A stretch of 33,873 nt of DNA from Flavihumibacter solisilvae (GTDB lineage: Bacteria > Bacteroidota > Bacteroidia > Chitinophagales > Chitinophagaceae): assembly GCF_000814475.1 (NCBI RefSeq), contig NZ_JSVC01000033.1:1-33873 (forward strand), given 5' to 3'. This document shows, one piece after another, positions 31,116 through 33,873 of the stretch. The notes under the pieces were generated by a model. That model made no database searches and was not told the origin of the DNA. It saw only the letters and a program-made list of their open reading frames with translations. Within the stretch, counting starts at the first letter, position 1. Each line of letters opens with the position of its first letter. Made by a program: the position numbers and the translations under genes.

Positions 31116-32654
31116 ATGAATTCGGGAAATATAATTCTTCGAAATTACCTGCTCCTGCTGCTGCTAATTGTTTCATGTAAAGAGGCAGGCAGAAACAAAG
31201 CTGATAGCAATACCGGTTCAGCAGTTGTTGATACCGGCCAGGCGGAGAATGCGTCAGAGTACATACTCAAGGATTCGACAACAGGAGTAATCACAGGTCG
31301 CTTCATCGAAGCGCTTCGACGTGCACACAGGTTATATGTGGGGGATTTCGATACCATGATGAAACTTCGGGTCATCAGGGTGCTCGTGCCATATAGCCGG
31401 ACATTATTCTTTAACGACAAAGGATACGAGCGTGGCATTACGGCAGACAATTTTCATGAATTCGAAGGCTTCCTTAACAAAAAGTATGAAAAAGAGCTGG
31501 GCAGGATCCCGCTGACGGTCGTCTTTGTACAAACGCCACGCAACCGGCTGTTCGAATACGTGATGCGGGGTGTGGGTGACATTGCTGCAGGCAATCTCAC
31601 TGCAACGACGGAAAGATTGAAGCAGGTCGATTTCATGGTCCCGGATGACAAGCGTACGTCGGAAATTGTTCTCAACCGGAAGGGAGAACCGGCAATTCCC
31701 AATGCAGCCGGGTTGTCTGGTAACACTGTGTATGTACGACGATCGTCGAGTTATTTTTCAAGCCTGAAAAAACTGAATGCAACATTAGCAGCGGAAGGGA
31801 AGGCCCCTGTAAACCTGGAGATCATTTCCGATAACCTGGAAGATGAAGACCTGATGGAGATGCTGAATGCCGGCATCATTTCAACGATTGTGGTGGATGA
31901 CTGGAAGGCAAAGATGTGGGCAAAGATCCTGCCCAAAATCAGGGTAAATGAAACAGCAGCGGTTAGAGCAGGCGCAACTCACGGTGTTGCATACCGGAAG
32001 GAGAGTCCTGGTCTCGCCCGCGAACTGGAAGATTATTACCACTACCAGCAGCGCCGCGGTACCATTTCTGATCGCTTGAAACAATATGGCCGGATGGTAG
32101 GGGATCTGCAGGATCCGACCAGGCCCGGCAATGTGAATCGTTTCACGCAGGTTATCAGCCTTTTCAGGAAATATGGACAGCAGTATGATTTTGATCCCCT
32201 GATGCTGGCGGCGCTTGGGTTCCAGGAATCAAAGCTCGACCATAACCTTAGGAGCCGGACAGGTGAAGTCGGGGTGATGCAGTTGAAACCCGGTACGGGA
32301 AAGGCAATGAAGGTAGGTGACATCAGGGCGATTGAACCCAACATTCATGCAGGTACAAAATATATTGCCACCATGATGGAGGAGTATTTCAAGGATGCAC
32401 ATTTTGATGACTTTAACAGGTGTCTTTTTGCATTTGCAAGTTATAATGCGGGGCCCGGGCAAATTGCAGGCTTACGCAAAACAGCTGCTGACCAGGGCCT
32501 CGACCCTGATGTGTGGCTCAATAACGTTGAGATCATCGCATCCGAAAAGGTCGGCCAGGAAACCACCACTTACGTCCGAAACATCATCAAATATTACTAC
32601 GCCTACAAACTGATGAAAAGCAACGCCGCATTTACGCCGATAACTTCCAAATAA
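31116..32654 (+). CDS. MltF-like membrane-bound lytic transglycosylase, copy 2
   Basis: A 512-aa lipoprotein (lipobox IVSC, C21), homologous to copy 1 from residue about 55 to the end of the SLT domain. The solute-binding-like domain (VLVPYSRTLFFNDKGYERGI, GDIAAGNLTATTER, VYVRRSSSYF) and the SLT domain (E371 in GFQESKLD, GVMQLKPGTG, SYNAGPG) are intact. ATG is preferred over the GTG just before it. It ends 15 residues after the shared YYYAYKLMK, giving a normal family length and supporting that copy 1's longer tail is extra. Its 3' end overlaps the DoxX-like gene on the other strand by 23 bp. Confidence 0.93.
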   Translation: MNSGNIILRNYLLLLLLIVSCKEAGRNKADSNTGSAVVDTGQAENASEYILKDSTTGVITGRFIEALRRAHRLYVGDFDTMMKLRVIRVLVPYSRTLFFNDKGYERGITADNFHEFEGFLNKKYEKELGRIPLTVVFVQTPRNRLFEYVMRGVGDIAAGNLTATTERLKQVDFMVPDDKRTSEIVLNRKGEPAIPNAAGLSGNTVYVRRSSSYFSSLKKLNATLAAEGKAPVNLEIISDNLEDEDLMEMLNAGIISTIVVDDWKAKMWAKILPKIRVNETAAVRAGATHGVAYRKESPGLARELEDYYHYQQRRGTISDRLKQYGRMVGDLQDPTRPGNVNRFTQVISLFRKYGQQYDFDPLMLAALGFQESKLDHNLRSRTGEVGVMQLKPGTGKAMKVGDIRAIEPNIHAGTKYIATMMEEYFKDAHFDDFNRCLFAFASYNAGPGQIAGLRKTAADQGLDPDVWLNNVEIIASEKVGQETTTYVRNIIKYYYAYKLMKSNAAFTPITSK

Positions 32655-33108
32655 CGATTGAAGGTTTAATACTGGAGAGATAAACCCAGCCAATAAAGAA
32701 TGCCTGCAGCGGGATCCTGAACCATAAATAGCCGGGCCCATCGCCGTCATATGTTGCGGTTTGCAGGTTGACATGGTTGATGGCGGCATAAATGTTTGCG
32801 GGTAGCAATAACACAAAGAATATGATCAGCAATCTTCCCGTCAGTTTTACGTATCGCGGTAGCAGGAGTCCCACTGCGGCCAGCAGTTCCAAGATCCCGG
32901 TGATATAAACCACCATCATCCGGAATGGAATAAAATCCGGCAGCATCATGGCCATTCCTTTGGCAAAGGCAAAATGGGCAAGGCCGGTGGTTACCAGCAT
33001 GGCTGCCATGGCAACCCTGCCGGAAAAGGCAAATTTATATTCCTTGCTACGGAGCTTCGTGATTATAAGCGTGAGAAAGAACACGCTAAGCAAAATGATT
33101 TCCGGCAT
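32632..33108 (-). CDS. DoxX-like membrane protein
   Basis: A 158-aa inner-membrane protein with about four transmembrane helices (about 2-18, 32-52, 63-83, 90-110) and a partially hydrophobic end. GLAHFAF and the ITGILELLAAVGLLLPRY segment are typical of DoxX/DoxX-like proteins, which are loosely linked to quinone or thiol redox systems. It follows a Crp/Fnr regulator by 54 nt on the same strand, so the two may form an operon. Function not specific. Confidence 0.8.
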   Translation of the reverse strand: MPEIILLSVFFLTLIITKLRSKEYKFAFSGRVAMAAMLVTTGLAHFAFAKGMAMMLPDFIPFRMMVVYITGILELLAAVGLLLPRYVKLTGRLLIIFFVLLLPANIYAAINHVNLQTATYDGDGPGYLWFRIPLQAFFIGWVYLSSIKPSIVIWKLSA

Positions 33109-33162
33109 AATTTCTTTTTTACAAAAGTGGAAAGAACTGCCGGCTAAAACAATGAACCCAGG

Positions 33163-33735
33163 TTAATAAATCCGCCTGCGGATGCGGCTTAATGCCTGTG
33201 GAGTTATGCCAATGTACGAGGCGAGGTATTTCAGCGAAATTTCCTGGATGAGTTTGGGTTGATCTGTGAGTAGTTTAAGATATCGTTCCTCTGCGGTTTC
33301 CGTCAGTAGTGAGATCTCGCGCTTCAGTCCTTCGAGATAAAGTCCTTCACTTGCATTTCTTCCTATAATATTTCCAACAGCAGTTCCAGCATAAATCATC
33401 TGCAGGTCTTCATAGCTGACCCGCCAGAGGGCGGTCTCGGTAATGGCTTCTATATTATAAACGGATGGTTTCTGCGTCAGGAAAGAGTCGTAGCCACTCA
33501 CAAACTCATTGGCGAATGAGAATGAAAACGTGACATCCTGTTCGTCTTTCGGAATATAAAAACGGACGATGCCTTTTTCAATAAAAGAGAGATAGTTTTC
33601 TGTTTTTCCCATTTTCAGCAGGAGCGATTTTTTGGGAAACTCCTGCCGGATAAGTTTGGAAGAAAACAACTCCCAATCCGCATCGCCGATCGGTGTTATT
33701 TTTTCAAAGTATTTGCGGATCTGGTCCATAGCCAC
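33163..33735 (-). CDS. Crp/Fnr family transcriptional regulator
   Basis: A 190-aa regulator of the form common in Bacteroidota. The N-terminal cyclic-nucleotide-binding-like barrel is seen (EFPKKSLLLKMGKTENYLSF then EKGIVRFYI), then a dimer helix (about 115-145) and a compact C-terminal helix-turn-helix (SLKYLASYIGITPQALSRIR). No Cys cluster of the FNR type is present, so an iron-sulfur oxygen sensor is unlikely. Start 33735 or the Met at 33729. Likely controls the DoxX-like gene or itself (inference). Confidence 0.92.
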   Translation of the reverse strand: MAMDQIRKYFEKITPIGDADWELFSSKLIRQEFPKKSLLLKMGKTENYLSFIEKGIVRFYIPKDEQDVTFSFSFANEFVSGYDSFLTQKPSVYNIEAITETALWRVSYEDLQMIYAGTAVGNIIGRNASEGLYLEGLKREISLLTETAEERYLKLLTDQPKLIQEISLKYLASYIGITPQALSRIRRRIY

Positions 33736-33873
33736 AATATTCGTAAATCCTCGATTGTTTATTGTTGTTCGGAGTATACCTTTCGGATTTATTTTATAAA
33801 TAAGATGATAGCAAACTATATACTTTACATTTCATATAGGATTTTTGGCGGGTACTATCATGCCTTATCCATT

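Noticed and set aside
33736-33873. Start of another gene at the right edge (ATG at 33860)
   Set aside because: Only four codons are visible before the window ends, so nothing can be supported.

Overview
The window is chromosomal DNA of a Bacteroidota bacterium, most likely a Chitinophagaceae-type soil organism (inference). Four things suggest this. There are many small SPII-type lipoproteins and beta-barrel outer-membrane proteins. Secreted glycoside hydrolases of families GH92, GH20 and GH29 are present. The usual Shine-Dalgarno signal is missing in front of most genes. The Bacteroidota -7 promoter element TAnnTTTG recurs at sensible distances before several starts. I saw no rRNA, tRNA, CRISPR array, transposase or integrase.

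Layout. 1-1054 (minus): an AT-rich two-gene unit, a RES-domain protein cut by the window edge and a translationally coupled coiled-coil partner. 1302-5427 (minus): housekeeping trxA with its terminator, and dnaE. 5591-8835 (plus): an NlpC/P60 lipoprotein abutting an AT-rich accessory island. The island holds two paralogous proteins of about 140 aa, a strong repeat/hairpin, an overlapping gene pair (GNAT-like protein plus small helical protein) and what looks like the tail of a third paralogue. 8824-17006: a GNAT acetyltransferase, small lipoproteins, a GH92 mannosidase, a GH20 hexosaminidase and a barrel protein. 17041-20919: the tail of a lost gene with its terminator, two tandem epoxide hydrolases (minus) and a divergent SDR oxidoreductase. 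20953-26016: a second member of the C-rich lipoprotein family, a Tat-exported Gfo/Idh/MocA oxidoreductase, a GH29 fucosidase, an AraC regulator and a barrel protein. 26110-32654: two MltF-like lytic transglycosylase lipoproteins flank a HigBA toxin-antitoxin pair, a divergent MarR/cupin pair, a DUF1269-like protein and a lipoprotein with KDT repeats. 32632-33735 (minus): a DoxX-like membrane protein and a Crp/Fnr regulator.

How the genes may work together. GH92, GH20 and GH29 attack mannose, GlcNAc and fucose, the outer sugars of N-glycan-type glycans. No SusC/SusD pair lies here, so this is not a classical PUL. The MltF-like proteins and the NlpC/P60 protein act on peptidoglycan. The least explained parts are the 6263-8835 island (a possible undescribed toxin/immunity or toxin/antitoxin locus), the RES unit with a non-Xre partner, and the HigBA promoter/operator lying inside the 3' end of the first mltF-like gene. 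Four separate paralogue pairs in 34 kb point to repeated local duplication.
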